A stretch of DNA of 64,000 nt from Pseudactinotalea suaedae. GTDB taxonomy: Bacteria > Actinomycetota > Actinomycetes > Actinomycetales > Beutenbergiaceae. Positions 9,226 to 17,460 of this stretch are shown one piece after another. The notes below the pieces were generated by a model. The model was not told the origin of the DNA. It saw only the letters and a list, made by a program, of their open reading frames with translations, and searched no databases. The stretch covers positions 1 through 64,000 of the forward strand of contig NZ_WNXY01000014.1 in NCBI RefSeq assembly GCF_009733815.1. Reading direction: 5' to 3'. Made by a program: the position numbers and the translations under genes. How positions within the stretch are numbered: the stretch's first letter is position 1; every line of letters starts with the position of its first letter.

Positions 9226-9687
9226 GTGACCGAACGCAGTACCGCCGACGGGCCCGCGCGTGTGCCGGTGCCGGCACCCGTCGAGGACCCGTGGCGCAAC
9301 CTGCCGCTGCTGGTCGCGCTCGTCGTCGCCGGGCTCGAGGGCCTGCTGCTGATCGCCGCCGCGGTGTGGTCGATCGTGGACATGGTGCGCTCCGACTTCG
9401 AGGGCGCTGCGCTCTCGGTCGCGCTCGCGGTCTTCATGCTGCTGTTCGTCGGGCTGCTGGTCCTCGGGATCCACGCGCTCTGGCTCGGTCGCCGCTGGGG
9501 CCGCGGCCCGGTACTGACCTGGCAGCTGATCCAGGCCGCGATCGCCGTCAGCGTGATCGGGATCGCCCCACCGTGGGCGGTCTACCCGACGTTGCTGGCC
9601 TCGCTCGTCGTCGGGGTGGGCATGCTGCTGCCGGCGTCGGTGGCGGCGACCAGCCGTCCCTCGTCGACCTCCGGCCCCGTTCTCTGA
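9226..9687 (+). CDS. Small integral membrane protein, function unknown
   Basis: A 153-residue protein with a polar N-terminus and four predicted membrane segments (about 26-50, 62-84, 96-112, 116-138); the loops are short and the C-terminus is Ser/Thr-rich. It resembles actinobacterial conserved membrane proteins of unknown role. The start is the GTG at 9226, just before the MTERSTADGPAR tail. Its last 106 bp overlap, in the antisense direction, the 3' end of the FHA/FtsK ATPase gene, an unusually long convergent overlap. No functional partner is evident. Confidence 0.75.
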   Translation: MTERSTADGPARVPVPAPVEDPWRNLPLLVALVVAGLEGLLLIAAAVWSIVDMVRSDFEGAALSVALAVFMLLFVGLLVLGIHALWLGRRWGRGPVLTWQLIQAAIAVSVIGIAPPWAVYPTLLASLVVGVGMLLPASVAATSRPSSTSGPVL

Positions 9688-12600
9688 GCCGGAGCGCCGC
9701 GGTCCACCTGCACCGCGGTCGCCAACCCCTCGCTGACCAGCACGCCGCGGCCGAGGTGCTGCTCGGGGTCGACGAACGGCCGGATGTCCGCACCCGTCCA
9801 GGGTGTGGTGCCGGCGGGTTGCCCCAGCACCAGCACCGCGTCCGGGTCCCGCAGCCGTCGCGCCAGCTCGTGGTAGGCGGCGCCCAGCGGTTCGGGCCGC
9901 GCGGCGGCGAGGAGCGCGACCCCCGCAGCGGCCTCGGCCGCGGCGGCTGCAGCAGCCGGTGAGCGCCGGTCCACGTCGTCGACGACGAGCACACCGCGCG
10001 GATGCGTGCCCACCGCGGCCGGCTCGGTCCACACCGTTCGCCCCGCCGCGCGCAGCCGCGCGGCGAGCATCCGCAGCGTGGTGGTGCGCCCGGTGCGCGA
10101 GCCACCCAGCACCAGGAACGTCCCGCCCTCGCGCAGCGTCGCGGTGACCGGTCCGGCGTCCTCACCTCCCAGGCCGAGGAGCAGGCGGACGCCTCCGGAG
10201 TCGGTGCCGAGGTCGGGGTCCAGCGCCACGACCGTCGGCAGCGGTTCGATCCGCAGCGGCACCTGCGTGGGCGGCTGCCACGGCCCGTGCGGCACCGCCT
10301 CGGCGACCTGCCCGACCAGCGCCGAACCGCCGTCGAGCAGCACCCCGCGCCCCGGTGGCGCGCCCAGGTCGACGAGATCCCGCGGCACCCCGGCCACCAG
10401 CGCGTCACCGACGTCGCGCGGTGCCAGCACGAGATGGCGCCGTGTCGCGGCGGCCCAACGCGCGGCCGGCGGCGCGGAGGTCAGCACGATGCCGAGACCC
10501 CGGCGGTGCGCCGAGCGGAGCAGCTCGAGCATCGCCTCCCCGCCGGACCCGAACGGCAGCGCCGCGTCCAGCGCCCGGCACATCGCGTCGACGTCGTCGA
10601 CGACCAGCAGCTCCCGGACGCGGCGCGGCTGCTCCAGCGCTCGCAGCAGCAGGTGGACGCGGCGCGCGTCCTCCGGCGCGCACGCGGTGCCGCGGGCCGG
10701 CGCGTCATCGGGGAGCAGCCGGTCGGGCGCGACCACGTGCGTGACGATGCCCCGCCGCATCGCCTCGACCGCGATCGTGCGTGCGGCGGTGGTGCGGCCG
10801 CTGCGCGAGGGTCCGCTGACGAGCAGGGTGTCGCCGATCTCGACGTGCGCCGAGGAGGTCCGTTGCTCCTCGGGCCGGTCGACCAGCAGCAGCGGGAGCG
10901 CGTCCTCGCGCACCTCCGGCAGCTCGCTCGTCCGCACCGAGCTCGGCAGCGCGGGTGCCCACGGCGGCGTCACCCGCACCAGGTCGGGATCGATCGCACG
11001 AGCCGCCGCGCTCGCCGCCGCCAGGGTCGAGACCAACCGGGCCACGCCGTCGTCGAGCGTGCCCGGCCACGCCACCTGGAGAGTGGTCGTGACGTCCGTC
11101 CGGATGACCGCCCGGCCCGGGATCGCGGGCAGCCGCGCCGCCGAGTCGTCCCCGAGGACGTCGTGGCAATCGGTCGGCTCCAGCACCCGCAGGCACAGCC
11201 GCACGGAGATGTTCGCGCGCATGTCGGCGGTCACGGCGCCACCGGGTCGCTGGGTCGCGAGCACCAGGTGGACCCCCAGCGAGCGCCCCTGCGCGGCGAG
11301 CCGCACCAGCGCGTCGAGGTGCTCGGGATGGGAGTCGGCGAGGGTGCGGAACTCGTCCACGATCACCAGCAGCCGCGGCAGCCGACCCTCGGAGAGCTCG
11401 GCCAGCGAGCGCGCACCCGCCTCCGCGAGGACCCGCTCGCGCCGCACCAGCTCGGCGCGCAGGCTCGCCAGCGCACGGGCGGTGGTCCCGGTGTCGAGAT
11501 CGGTGAGCACGTCGACGACGTGGGGCAGCGCGGCGAGCGCGCCGAACGTCGCGCCGCCCTTGTAGTCGACGAGCAGCACGTGCAGCTCGCACGGGGCGTA
11601 CCCGAGCGCGAGCCCGAGCACCCATGTGGTCAGCAGCTCCGACTTGCCCGAGCCGGTGGTGCCGGCGACCAGGGCGTGCGGACCGGCCTCGGCGAGGTCG
11701 AGCCACAGCGGCCCCTCGGCGCCTCTGCCCAGCGGCACGGTCAGACCCGTGGCGGGACGTCGCCAGCGCGCCACGACCTCGGCTGCGGTGGGCTCGCCCA
11801 CGAGCTCGGCCAGCGGCACCGACGCCGGCAACCCGCCTGCTGCGGCGCTCGCACGCGACACCGCTGAGGCCACCTCGTGCGCCCACGCGACCGAGACCTG
11901 CCGATCGTGCTCCGGCTCGACCTCGATCACGGTGGTGCACCAGCTCGGTACCTCGGCCAGCGAGCTGGCCAGCACGATCCCGACGGCGTCGCTCGCCGGC
12001 GTCGTCGTGGCACCGCGACCCTCGGTCGCCTCGACCACGCGCAACGACGCGGTGGCCGGCACCGTGCCGGCATGCGGCAGGTCCTGCGCCCAGTCCCAGC
12101 CCGGCGGCACCACGAGCGCGAGATCCTCGGGCCGTGCGCGGTGCACGGCCTGGCACACCACCCAGCGCGCCATCGACCGGCACGCCTCGGGAGCACCGAC
12201 CAGAGCCAGCCCCTGACCGGGTGAGGGCGGCGGGAGGGTGCGGGGCCGCCGTCGGCGGCGGTGCGGCTCGGTGCCGACGTCCCAGTCAGGTCGCGGCCCG
12301 GTGCCCGGGTGATCGGCGACGGCGAGCAGACCGGCCGGGTCGGGTGGCTGGGGCGGGTCGTCGTCGGGCAGGTCGCGGCGACGCCGGCGGCTGGCGCGCT
12401 CGCGCAACCACGGCCACAGCACCGAGGCGACGAGCACGAGGGGCAGGATCAGCCAGGTGACGGTGCGCCACGGGCTGGTGGCGCTGCTGCTGAGCGCGAG
12501 CGGGAGCACCGTGGCGGACATGCCGAGCGGGACGAGCAGCCGCATCCCGAGGCCGTCGGAGAGGTCCACCTGGGGCGGGCGGGCCGCGAGGCCCGGGTGG

Positions 12601-12944
12601 TCACGGATCTCCACGACGCTGCGACCGAGCGCGATCTGGGAGCCCGGACGCAGGTCCCGGCTACGGGCACCGAGGCGAAGCCGCCGGCCCAGCCGGGTGC
12701 GGCCGGCGCGGGTGCGCCGCGCCAGCCGCGCGCTCGCGCTTCCGCCGGGGAGGGCGCGCGCGGTCAGCCGCCCGCGGCGGTCACGGACCGCGAGGTGGCG
12801 ACGGGACAGACGAGCATCGGCCAGGACGAGGTCGGCACCCTCGCCCCGGCCGATCACGACCTCCCGGTCATCGGGCAACGGCGCCACCCAGCCGACGTCG
12901 GGCCCGCCGACGACGGCCAGGTGGTACCGGGTTCCTGCGCGGCT
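9582..12944 (-). CDS. FHA-domain FtsK/SpoIIIE ATPase (EssC/EccC-like)
   Basis: About 1120 residues. An N-terminal FHA domain (about 20-90, with GRGEGAD..LADARLSRRH typical of phosphothreonine readers) precedes two membrane helices (about 135-175). Three P-loop domains follow. The first has GTTGSGKSELL (about 428) and Walker B LLVIVDEF. The second has GPSRSGRTT (about 710) and LLVVDDVD. The third has GGSRTGRTT (about 945) and VLVVDDVD. This is the plan of the type VII secretion motor EssC/EccC, in which the first ATPase drives export and the degenerate ones bind substrate or regulate. GTG at 12944 is chosen because it opens directly into the FHA domain. No WXG100, EccB/D/E or mycosin gene is adjacent, so it is an orphan here. 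Confidence 0.82.
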   Translation of the reverse strand, partial: SRAGTRYHLAVVGGPDVGWVAPLPDDREVVIGRGEGADLVLADARLSRRHLAVRDRRGRLTARALPGGSASARLARRTRAGRTRLGRRLRLGARSRDLRPGSQIALGRSVVEIRDHPGLAARPPQVDLSDGLGMRLLVPLGMSATVLPLALSSSATSPWRTVTWLILPLVLVASVLWPWLRERASRRRRRDLPDDDPPQPPDPAGLLAVADHPGTGPRPDWDVGTEPHRRRRRPRTLPPPSPGQGLALVGAPEACRSMARWVVCQAVHRARPEDLALVVPPGWDWAQDLPHAGTVPATASLRVVEATEGRGATTTPASDAVGIVLASSLAEVPSWCTTVIEVEPEHDRQVSVAWAHEVASAVSRASAAAGGLPASVPLAELVGEPTAAEVVARWRRPATGLTVPLGRGAEGPLWLDLAEAGPHALVAGTTGSGKSELLTTWVLGLALGYAPCELHVLLVDYKGGATFGALAALPHVVDVLTDLDTGTTARALASLRAELVRRERVLAEAGARSLAELSEGRLPRLLVIVDEFRTLADSHPEHLDALVRLAAQGRSLGVHLVLATQRPGGAVTADMRANISVRLCLRVLEPTDCHDVLGDDSAARLPAIPGRAVIRTDVTTTLQVAWPGTLDDGVARLVSTLAAASAAARAIDPDLVRVTPPWAPALPSSVRTSELPEVREDALPLLLVDRPEEQRTSSAHVEIGDTLLVSGPSRSGRTTAARTIAVEAMRRGIVTHVVAPDRLLPDDAPARGTACAPEDARRVHLLLRALEQPRRVRELLVVDDVDAMCRALDAALPFGSGGEAMLELLRSAHRRGLGIVLTSAPPAARWAAATRRHLVLAPRDVGDALVAGVPRDLVDLGAPPGRGVLLDGGSALVGQVAEAVPHGPWQPPTQVPLRIEPLPTVVALDPDLGTDSGGVRLLLGLGGEDAGPVTATLREGGTFLVLGGSRTGRTTTLRMLAARLRAAGRTVWTEPAAVGTHPRGVLVVDDVDRRSPAAAAAAAEAAAGVALLAAARPEPLGAAYHELARRLRDPDAVLVLGQPAGTTPWTGADIRPFVDPEQHLGRGVLVSEGLATAVQVDRGAPAQRTGPEVDEGRLVAATDAGSSMPTPTTSEASNVG

Positions 12945-12998
12945 CACGCCGTCATGCTGCCGGGGGAGGACCCCGCCGCGCTGAGCCCCTGTGGACAA

Positions 12999-13112
12999 CC
13001 GGTTTCAACACGATTCCGTTCACCTGATGGGTGGACAGAATCGTGTTGAAACCGGTGGGTGGACGGAATCGTGTTGAAACCGGTGGGTGGACGGAATCGC
13101 GTTGAAACCGGG
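12999..13112. repeat. Three 28-bp tandem repeats plus one inverted copy
   Basis: Direct copies start at 13029, 13057 and 13085 (period exactly 28; core GGACGGAATCGTGTTGAAAC, varying at one or two positions). An inverted copy at 12999-13024 can fold onto the first direct copy as a stem of about 25 bp with a 4-nt loop. The cluster fills the gap between the ABC permease stop and the FHA/FtsK ATPase start on the minus strand. It could terminate or attenuate transcription, or be a REP-like element. There are no spacers, so it is not a CRISPR. Confidence 0.8.
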
Positions 13113-13119
13113 GGTGGGG

Positions 13120-15696
13120 TCAGTCGGTGGCCAGTGCTGCCACCGGCGACTGCCGGACGGCGGATCGTGCCGGCAGCACCGAGGCGAGCAGTCCCGCCAC
13201 CAGGGCGATGACCGCCACCGCTCCCAGCTGCGGCCACGGGACCCCGAGCTCGACGGCTCCGAAGCCTCCGAGCACGACCGCCGCACCCGCCCAGCCGTAG
13301 AGCAGACCGGCCACCACGCCCACCAGGGCGCCCACCGCGGCGATCAGCACGCCCTCGACGGCGAGCATGCCGCGAAGCTGACCTCGCGTGAGGCCGATCG
13401 CGCGCAGGGTGGCGTTCTCGCGACGGCGCTCCAGCACCGACAGCGACAACGTGTTCGCGACCCCGACCAGCGCGATGACCACCGCGACGCCGAGCAGACC
13501 CAGCACCACGGCCAGCAGCGTGTCGATCACCTGGCTGAACGCGGCACGCTCGACGGCGGCGCCACCCACCTCGAGCACGGCTGCCTCCGGGTCGCTGGCC
13601 GAGATCTCGTTGAGCCCTTCCTGCACGGCGGCAATGACGCCGATCGGGTCGGACCCGTCCTCCAGCTGAGCCCAGACCGTGGTGATCGGGGCGTCCGGTG
13701 CGATCGCCTCGTGCGCGGCCGGCGTGACGATGGCCGTGTAGCTCCCGACATCGGCACGCACCACGCGCAGCTGGATCGAGCCGCCGTCGTTCCCGGTCAG
13801 GGTGAGCATCTCGCCGTCGGGGATGGTCAGCCCCTGGGCCGAGCCCAGCAGCAGGACGCCGTCCTCGAGGCCGTCGAGCACGTCCGAGCGCAGCACCGAT
13901 GCGGGGTCGCCCTCGGCGAACGACGTCACCCGGACCCCGATCGAGCCGTCGGAGGCGTCGAGCGTGCCGTCCGAGGTGCGCAGCGTCACGTGCGAGGCGA
14001 TGCCCTCGGTGTCCGCGACGGTCTCGACCTGGGCGGGCGTCACCGACTGCGAACGGTCGTTGACGCCGACTGCCACGTCGACCGGGAACTGCTCGTCGAG
14101 CTGGGTGAGCAGGGTCTGGCGGGCCGAGAACGCGCCGGTGGACATCATCACCACGAGGGCGACACCGATGACCAGGGCGTTCGTGGTCGCGGCGGTGCGG
14201 CGCGGGTTGCGCACGGCGTTCGCCGTGGCGATCCGCGCGGGGATGCCGCGGCCGGCGAGCCGGCCCAGCGCCGGGAGCAGCTTCGGCATCAGGAACACCG
14301 AGCCGATGAGCAGCCCGGACAGCGAGATCAGGCCACCCAGGACGCCGAGCGCGAGACCGCCGAGCATGCCGGCGTCCGCGGCGTCGGTCCCGCTGAGGCT
14401 GAGCGAGAGTGTCACGCCACCGGCCAGCATCAGGGCGCCGATCACGGTCGCGCTGATCGCGAGCACGAGTCGACCGCGGCCGGCGCGCTCGTCCGAGGGG
14501 CCCTCCACGGGCCGCAGCGCGGCGACCGGGGCGACCCGCGTGGCCATCCGCGCCGGTACCAGTGCCGAGAGCAACGTCACCACGATGCCGACGCCGACCG
14601 TCACCACGGGCACGGTCCAGCTGAACGGCACGGCGCTGCCGAGCGTCGAGCTGGGGAAGAAGCTGTCGACCACCCTGACCCCGATGAGCACCACCCCGGC
14701 GCCCAGCGCGAGTCCCGCCGTCGAGGCGACGAGTCCGAGCAGCGCGGCCTCGCCGAGCACCGAGTTGCGGATCTGGCCGCGGCTGGCACCCACGCAGCGC
14801 AGCAGCGCGAGCGTGCGGGTGCGCTGTGCCACCAGCACCTGGAAGGTGTTGGTGATCACCAGGCCGGCCACCGACAGCGCCACGGCGGCGAACGCCAGCA
14901 TCACCACGAGGAACGTCACGTCGGAGCCGGTCTGCTCAGCGGTGCGCTGCTCGGCGATCTCGGGAACCGTCTGGACGGCAGCACCGGCGACCGTCGAGAG
15001 GCCCTCGACGGCGGTGCGAACCGCGGCCGGGTCGGCATCGTCGGCGAGCGCGAGCAACACGGAGCCCCAGAACTCGTCGCTGCCGTTCTGCGCGACCCGC
15101 CACTCCTCGAGCTGGTCGGCCGGGATCTGCCCACCGGATCCGGACATGAAGAAGTTCTCGGTGCTCGCGATCAGACCGACCACCTGCAAGGACTCGACCT
15201 GCGGGTCGCCCGCGCTCTCCGCGTCCGGGTCCCACGGCGTCCAGGACGTCTGGACCGTGTCACCGACGGAGACCTGGAGTCGCTCCGCGACGTCGGAGGA
15301 CAGCACGATCTCGCCTGGAGCCGTGGCCTGTCGGCCCTCGGCGAGCTCGCCCACCTGCAGGCTGGGATCGCTCGGGGTGGGCGAGATCGAGACCCACTCG
15401 GTCGCTCCCGCCCCGGTGATGTCCAGGCCGAAGTAGGTCTGGAGGTCGGCGGCGTGGACGCCGTCGACGCCCCGGATGTCCTCGACGACGGCCGAGGTCA
15501 GCGGGTCGGCGTCGGCGCTGACGACGAGATCGGCGTCGGCGTAGGACGCGGTGAACGCATCGTGCGTGGCCTGGCGCATCGTGGCCGAGGCCAGCAGGCT
15601 GGCCGCGACGAACGCGGTGCCCAGCAGGATCGCGATGCCGGCGGCGGCGAGTCTGCCCGCCGAGGCTCGCATCTGGTCGAGGGTGGCGCGCAGCAT
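13120..15696 (-). CDS. FtsX/MacB-type ABC transporter permease
   Basis: An 858-residue membrane protein. An N-terminal helix (about 15-38) is followed by a large extracytoplasmic MacB-PCD domain (40-255), a first FtsX block of three helices (about 260-400), middle helices (about 430-530), a second extracytoplasmic domain (540-720) and a final FtsX block with PVAAL at the C-terminus. It thus has the duplicated FtsX arrangement common in actinobacterial exporters. With the ATPase encoded just before it (TGATG overlap), it forms a MacB/LolCD-like mechanotransmission complex for lipids, peptides or cell-wall signals. The neighbouring two-component genes suggest envelope-stress or antimicrobial-peptide control, but no substrate is visible. 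Confidence 0.88.
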   Translation of the reverse strand: MLRATLDQMRASAGRLAAAGIAILLGTAFVAASLLASATMRQATHDAFTASYADADLVVSADADPLTSAVVEDIRGVDGVHAADLQTYFGLDITGAGATEWVSISPTPSDPSLQVGELAEGRQATAPGEIVLSSDVAERLQVSVGDTVQTSWTPWDPDAESAGDPQVESLQVVGLIASTENFFMSGSGGQIPADQLEEWRVAQNGSDEFWGSVLLALADDADPAAVRTAVEGLSTVAGAAVQTVPEIAEQRTAEQTGSDVTFLVVMLAFAAVALSVAGLVITNTFQVLVAQRTRTLALLRCVGASRGQIRNSVLGEAALLGLVASTAGLALGAGVVLIGVRVVDSFFPSSTLGSAVPFSWTVPVVTVGVGIVVTLLSALVPARMATRVAPVAALRPVEGPSDERAGRGRLVLAISATVIGALMLAGGVTLSLSLSGTDAADAGMLGGLALGVLGGLISLSGLLIGSVFLMPKLLPALGRLAGRGIPARIATANAVRNPRRTAATTNALVIGVALVVMMSTGAFSARQTLLTQLDEQFPVDVAVGVNDRSQSVTPAQVETVADTEGIASHVTLRTSDGTLDASDGSIGVRVTSFAEGDPASVLRSDVLDGLEDGVLLLGSAQGLTIPDGEMLTLTGNDGGSIQLRVVRADVGSYTAIVTPAAHEAIAPDAPITTVWAQLEDGSDPIGVIAAVQEGLNEISASDPEAAVLEVGGAAVERAAFSQVIDTLLAVVLGLLGVAVVIALVGVANTLSLSVLERRRENATLRAIGLTRGQLRGMLAVEGVLIAAVGALVGVVAGLLYGWAGAAVVLGGFGAVELGVPWPQLGAVAVIALVAGLLASVLPARSAVRQSPVAALATD

Positions 15697-16481
15697 CAGC
15701 CGACCACCGTCGCAGCAGGCTGACGCAGGGCGTCGAGACCGGCGAGCACGCTCTCCGGGGTGGGGTCGGAGATCGACCCGGCGATGCGGCCGTCGGCGAG
15801 CAGCACGACCCGGTCCGCGTACGCCGCGGCAGCCGGGTCGTGGGTCACCATGACGACGGTCTGCCCGAGCTCACGCACCGAGCGGCGCAGGAACGAGAGC
15901 ACCTCGGTGCCGGAGCGGGAGTCGAGGTTGCCGGTCGGCTCGTCGGCGAACACGACGTCGGGCTTGGTCGAGAGCGCGCGCGCGATCGCGACACGCTGCT
16001 GCTGCCCGCCTGAGAGCTCGTGCGGCTTGTGCGAGAGCCGGTCGGCCAGCCCGAGGGTGGTGATCAGGGTGTCATTCCACTCCTGGTCCAGCTTCGCGCC
16101 GGACAGCTGGGAGGGGAGCCCGATGTTCTGCTCCGCCGTGAACATTGGCAGCAGGTTGAAGGACTGGAACACGAACCCGACGCGCTCGCGGCGCAGCACC
16201 GTCAGCTGGTCGTCGTTGAGCGAGGTCAGCTCGGTGCCGCCCAGCCACGCCTGCCCGGCGGTCGCGGTGTCGAGGCCCGCGAGGAGGTGCATCAGCGTCG
16301 ACTTGCCGGAACCGGAAGGCCCCATGATCGCGGTGAACTCACCCGCTGCGAAGGTCACGTCGACGCCGTCGAGGGCGTGCACGGCCACGTCTCCGCGGCC
16401 GTAGATCTTGGTGAGTCCGACGGCGCGGACGGCGCTGCGGGCGCTGTGGTCAGGGGCTGGTGTGGGCAAGGTCTGCGTCAT
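15696..16481 (-). CDS. ABC transporter ATP-binding protein (MacB/LolD family)
   Basis: A 261-residue ATPase with every canonical motif: Walker [10 protein letters not shown] (54-62), Q-loop [10 protein letters not shown] (103-112), signature LSGGQQQR (156-163), Walker [13 protein letters not shown] (176-187) and the H-loop in MVTHDP. The Q-loop and NLD variant are those of the MacB/LolD/FtsE class, which pairs with FtsX-type permeases. Its stop overlaps the start of the permease gene by one base (TGATG), so the two are translationally coupled. About 270 bp upstream, before the response-regulator stop, presumably carry the operon promoter. Confidence 0.93.
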   Translation of the reverse strand: MTQTLPTPAPDHSARSAVRAVGLTKIYGRGDVAVHALDGVDVTFAAGEFTAIMGPSGSGKSTLMHLLAGLDTATAGQAWLGGTELTSLNDDQLTVLRRERVGFVFQSFNLLPMFTAEQNIGLPSQLSGAKLDQEWNDTLITTLGLADRLSHKPHELSGGQQQRVAIARALSTKPDVVFADEPTGNLDSRSGTEVLSFLRRSVRELGQTVVMVTHDPAAAAYADRVVLLADGRIAGSISDPTPESVLAGLDALRQPAATVVG

Positions 16482-16752
16482 GGTGACGACGCTACGGACG
16501 TGACCGGTGCCGCCGCGTCGCGCTCCGGTCGGGTCCTGCCGTCATCCCGTAGGTGGACCTCCCACCCCCGACGTCCTCCTCACCGCTGGCACCGCCCGCC
16601 TCCGGCGTCACCTACACCCGGCGCACCACCCCACCCTCGGGCACCCCACACCCGGAAAGCGCTTTGGGGTCGCAGCGGTCCACCGGGTAGACCGAGAATC
16701 CACCAGATGCGGCGATGCGCGACGCCGCGATACGGCGCTCACCGGTGCGGCG

Positions 16753-17460
16753 TCAGGATCCGGGGCTGACCAGCCCGGTCTCGTAGGCGACGACGACCGC
16801 CTGCACCCGGTCGCGGGCCCCCAGCTTGGACAGCACGCGCCCGACGTGGGTCTTCACGGTCGCCTCGGCCACGAACAGGTCGGAGGCGATCTCGGTGTTC
16901 GAGCGACCGCGCGCCATCAGCACCAGCACCTCGCGCTCGCGCTCGGTGAGGGCATCGAGGACTGCGGGGGGAGTGCGCTCGGCGTCCGGCAGCACGCTCG
17001 CCAGGTGTCCGATCAGGCGCTTGGTCGAGGACGGCGCGATCACCGCCTCGCCGTGGTGCACCGTGCGGATCGCGGCCAGCATGTCCTCGGGCGGGGTGTC
17101 CTTCAGCAGGAACCCGGAGGCGCCGGCCTTGATGGCGCGCAGCACGTACTCGTCGAGGTCGAACGTGGTCAGGATGATCACCTTCGGGCCGTCGCCGCCG
17201 GCGGGGTCGGTGAGTGCGGCGGTGGCAGCGAGCCCGTCCATCGTGGGCATGCGCACGTCCATGAGCACGACGTCGACCGGGTGGCTTCCCAGCAGCCGCA
17301 GCGCCTGGGCGCCGTCGCCCGCCTCGATGATCACCTGCATGTCGGGCTGGGAGTTGATCACCAGCGCGAACCCGGCCCGGACGAGCTGTTGGTCGTCGAC
17401 CAGCGCGACGCGGATCGGGGTGTCGGTGGTGGCCTCGGGCAGCTCGGGCAGCTCGGTCAT
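16753..17460 (-). CDS. NarL/LuxR-family response regulator
   Basis: A 235-residue response regulator. The receiver domain (about 16-135) shows the acidic pair D22/D23, the phospho-accepting D68 in VVLMDVRMP, a conserved T/S (IILTTF) and the K of IKAGASGFLLKD. A C-terminal LuxR-type HTH follows (about 168-225, LTEREREVLVLMARGRSNTE). It overlaps the upstream kinase gene by four bases (ATGA) and is therefore its cognate partner. Such pairs in high-GC Gram-positives often regulate the adjacent ABC exporter, here transcribed in the same direction downstream. Confidence 0.93.
   Translation of the reverse strand: MTELPELPEATTDTPIRVALVDDQQLVRAGFALVINSQPDMQVIIEAGDGAQALRLLGSHPVDVVLMDVRMPTMDGLAATAALTDPAGGDGPKVIILTTFDLDEYVLRAIKAGASGFLLKDTPPEDMLAAIRTVHHGEAVIAPSSTKRLIGHLASVLPDAERTPPAVLDALTEREREVLVLMARGRSNTEIASDLFVAEATVKTHVGRVLSKLGARDRVQAVVVAYETGLVSPGS

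Noticed and set aside
12999-13112. CRISPR-like repeat array
   Set aside because: The 28-bp units are directly joined with no spacers, one is inverted, and no cas genes are present.
13087-15723. Very long plus-strand open frame (878 codons)
   Set aside because: It lies antisense to the FtsX-type permease, has His/Arg/Gln/Asp-rich composition without domains, and is a by-product of high GC codon bias in the real gene.
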